Of a stretch of 6,024 nucleotides of DNA, positions 5,284-6,024 are shown piece by piece. This DNA comes from an uncultured Selenomonadales bacterium. Lineage in GTDB: Bacteria > Bacillota_C > Negativicutes > Selenomonadales > Selenomonadaceae. The notes under the pieces are model-generated. The model saw nothing but the letters and a program-made list of their open reading frames with translations. It did no database searches and had not been told where the DNA came from. Positions within the stretch are counted from its first letter, which is position 1, and each line of letters begins with the position of its first letter. Location of the stretch: NCBI GenBank assembly GCA_946407175.1, contig CAMJNB010000094.1:1-6024 (forward strand), written 5' to 3'. The position numbers were made by a program, and so were the translations under genes.

Positions 5284-5554
5284 TATTCAGCGTTTTGCCG
5301 AAAGTTGGGCGGCGGCTCCCGTTGCTAACGTAAAATTTGACGTCAACCTTAACGAAAACGGCAACATTGCAAAAGACGGCGAAACCATTGCCGGACAAAA
5401 AACCTTTACCATGAAAGGCTTTACTGCAAGCGGCACTCCCGCACAAGCCAATACCGTGCTTGACAAAATTATTGTCGATATCGGCGGCGGCAGTTACGTA
5501 AGCAATTCAAAATTCCGTACCATTACGCAGGGCGTAGACGGCGAGCCGGACTGA
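5276..5554 (+). CDS. Small phage-type protein with MFDIQRFA N-terminus
   Basis: The protein has 92 residues with ATG 5276 behind AAGGAGTGA. The first eight residues, MFDIQRFA, resemble the 'L-(N/D)-(L/I)-Q-(L/R)-F-A' start common on Firmicutes phage head and tail proteins, such as capsid proteins beginning 'MKLNLQFFAE'. The body has a beta-hairpin (VKFDVNLNENGNIAKDG), a strand-turn (KTFTMKGFTASGTPAQA), a helix (NTVLDKIIVDIGGG) and a final strand (NSKFRTITQGV). The order resembles its DUF1659- and DUF2922-like neighbours, which suggests a common fold though sequence identity is low. I could not place it in a named family. A virion role is only inferred from context. Confidence 0.65.
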   Translation: MFDIQRFAESWAAAPVANVKFDVNLNENGNIAKDGETIAGQKTFTMKGFTASGTPAQANTVLDKIIVDIGGGSYVSNSKFRTITQGVDGEPD

Positions 5555-5575
5555 ATTTAAGAGAGGTGATTTTAA

Positions 5576-5830
5576 ATGGCTACGAAAGCAGAAATTAATT
5601 TGACTTTTGGATACGGTGACGAGACAACGCGCAAATTCAGCGTGGGTCCGTACCCCGAAATGGCTAACTCCGATTTGTCGGTTGTAAAAGCCGCAGTTAA
5701 AAACTTCAACACGACGGGACTTGCCGACGTTGCGAATCTGATTCTTTCAGACGGCGGGTCAAGTTGTACCGGCATTGTTGCGGCTGGCGTGTCAATGACC
5801 GATTCCCGCGAAATTAACTTGAATGAATAG
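5576..5830 (+). CDS. DUF2922-like small protein
   Basis: The protein has 84 residues with ATG 5576 after GAGAGGTGAT. It contains EINLTFGYGDETTRKFSVGPYP, a helix SDLSVVKAAVKNFNTTG, then LILSDGGSSC and a C-terminal GVSMTDSREINL. The strand-'P.'-helix-'IV.A...TD..E..L' arrangement recalls DUF2922, whose members typically end 'A.IVDRTVTE..L' and are found next to DUF1659 genes; that context is met here. It has a single cysteine and no membrane segment. Assignment is by pattern and neighbourhood, so it is moderately certain. Confidence 0.6.
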   Translation: MATKAEINLTFGYGDETTRKFSVGPYPEMANSDLSVVKAAVKNFNTTGLADVANLILSDGGSSCTGIVAAGVSMTDSREINLNE

Positions 5831-5842
5831 GAGGTGATATGA

Positions 5843-6024
5843 ATGGCTACAGCACTTAAACTTTATACTGCCGACGGAAACCTTAACGCGATTACAAAGA
5901 CGATTTCCAGCGTCAACCCTGAGGCTAGCGACTACACTTTAAAAGACTTTAGCGTCAAGCTTATGAATTTGTCCAATAACGACTTGCACAAAGTTGAACG
6001 TGTCGACACGAAAAATATCACGAC
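5843..6024 (+). CDS. DUF1659-like small protein, paralogue 3 (3' end outside window)
   Basis: Sixty codons are visible from ATG 5843, which follows GGAGGTGAT at 5830-5838. An ATG at 5839 in another frame stops after six codons. The sequence LKLYTADGNLNAITKTISSVNP, then YTLKDFSVKLMNLS, then KVERVDTKNIT aligns with the 4784 and 5011 products throughout. The window ends close to where those proteins end, so only a few residues are missing. The gene is 12 bases from the previous stop and clearly belongs to the same operon. Confidence 0.7.
   Translation, partial: MATALKLYTADGNLNAITKTISSVNPEASDYTLKDFSVKLMNLSNNDLHKVERVDTKNIT

Noticed and set aside
1..6024. CRISPR array or further cas genes near the Cas8c-like gene
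   Set aside because: No regularly spaced repeats and no Cas3, Cas5, Cas7, Cas1 or Cas2-like sequence is visible, so this is not a CRISPR locus.

Overview
The window is part of the late structural region of a phage or prophage, most likely from a low- to mid-GC Firmicute, with Negativicutes/Selenomonadales-type hosts a reasonable guess. The evidence is strong AGGTGA/GGAGG ribosome sites before nearly every gene, tight same-strand packing with stop/start overlaps, a DUF3751-type tail-fibre N-terminus, YopX-like proteins, and an N-terminal 'MFDIQRFA' like that of Firmicutes phage structural proteins. All supported genes are on the + strand. TAA and TGA both end genes, so the code is the standard bacterial one.

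Layout. (1) 1-1395: the tail end of an upstream gene, then a tail-fibre gene split by an in-frame TGA at 253-255. (2) 1385-1911: two small YopX-like genes. (3) 1908-2428: the most striking part. A 125-residue protein resembles the C-terminal segment of the type I-C CRISPR protein Cas8c/Csd1, the segment that is also made separately as the small subunit Cas11c. It appears to have its own promoter (TTGACA-17-TAGCAT), a perfect 11-bp inverted repeat over that promoter, and its own intrinsic terminator, so it looks like a self-contained 'moron' cassette inside the tail operon. No other cas gene and no CRISPR array is present. (4) 2445-4526: a 693-residue glycine-rich protein built from two duplicated beta modules and G-x-hydrophobic repeats, probably a tail tip, adhesin or fibre protein, followed by a terminator hairpin. 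(5) 4627-6024: a run of six small ORFs. Three are clear paralogues (DUF1659-like), one is DUF2922-like, one begins with MFDIQRFA and one is unrecognised. A decayed duplicate of the unrecognised gene's 3' end lies in the gap before 5276.

Working together: the fibre and the glycine-rich protein would serve host attachment. The Cas8c/Cas11c-like protein is a candidate antagonist (decoy subunit) of host type I-C CRISPR immunity, possibly expressed from the prophage independently of the late genes. The roles of the YopX-like and small tandem proteins are unknown. All family assignments come from reading the sequences by eye, without database searches.
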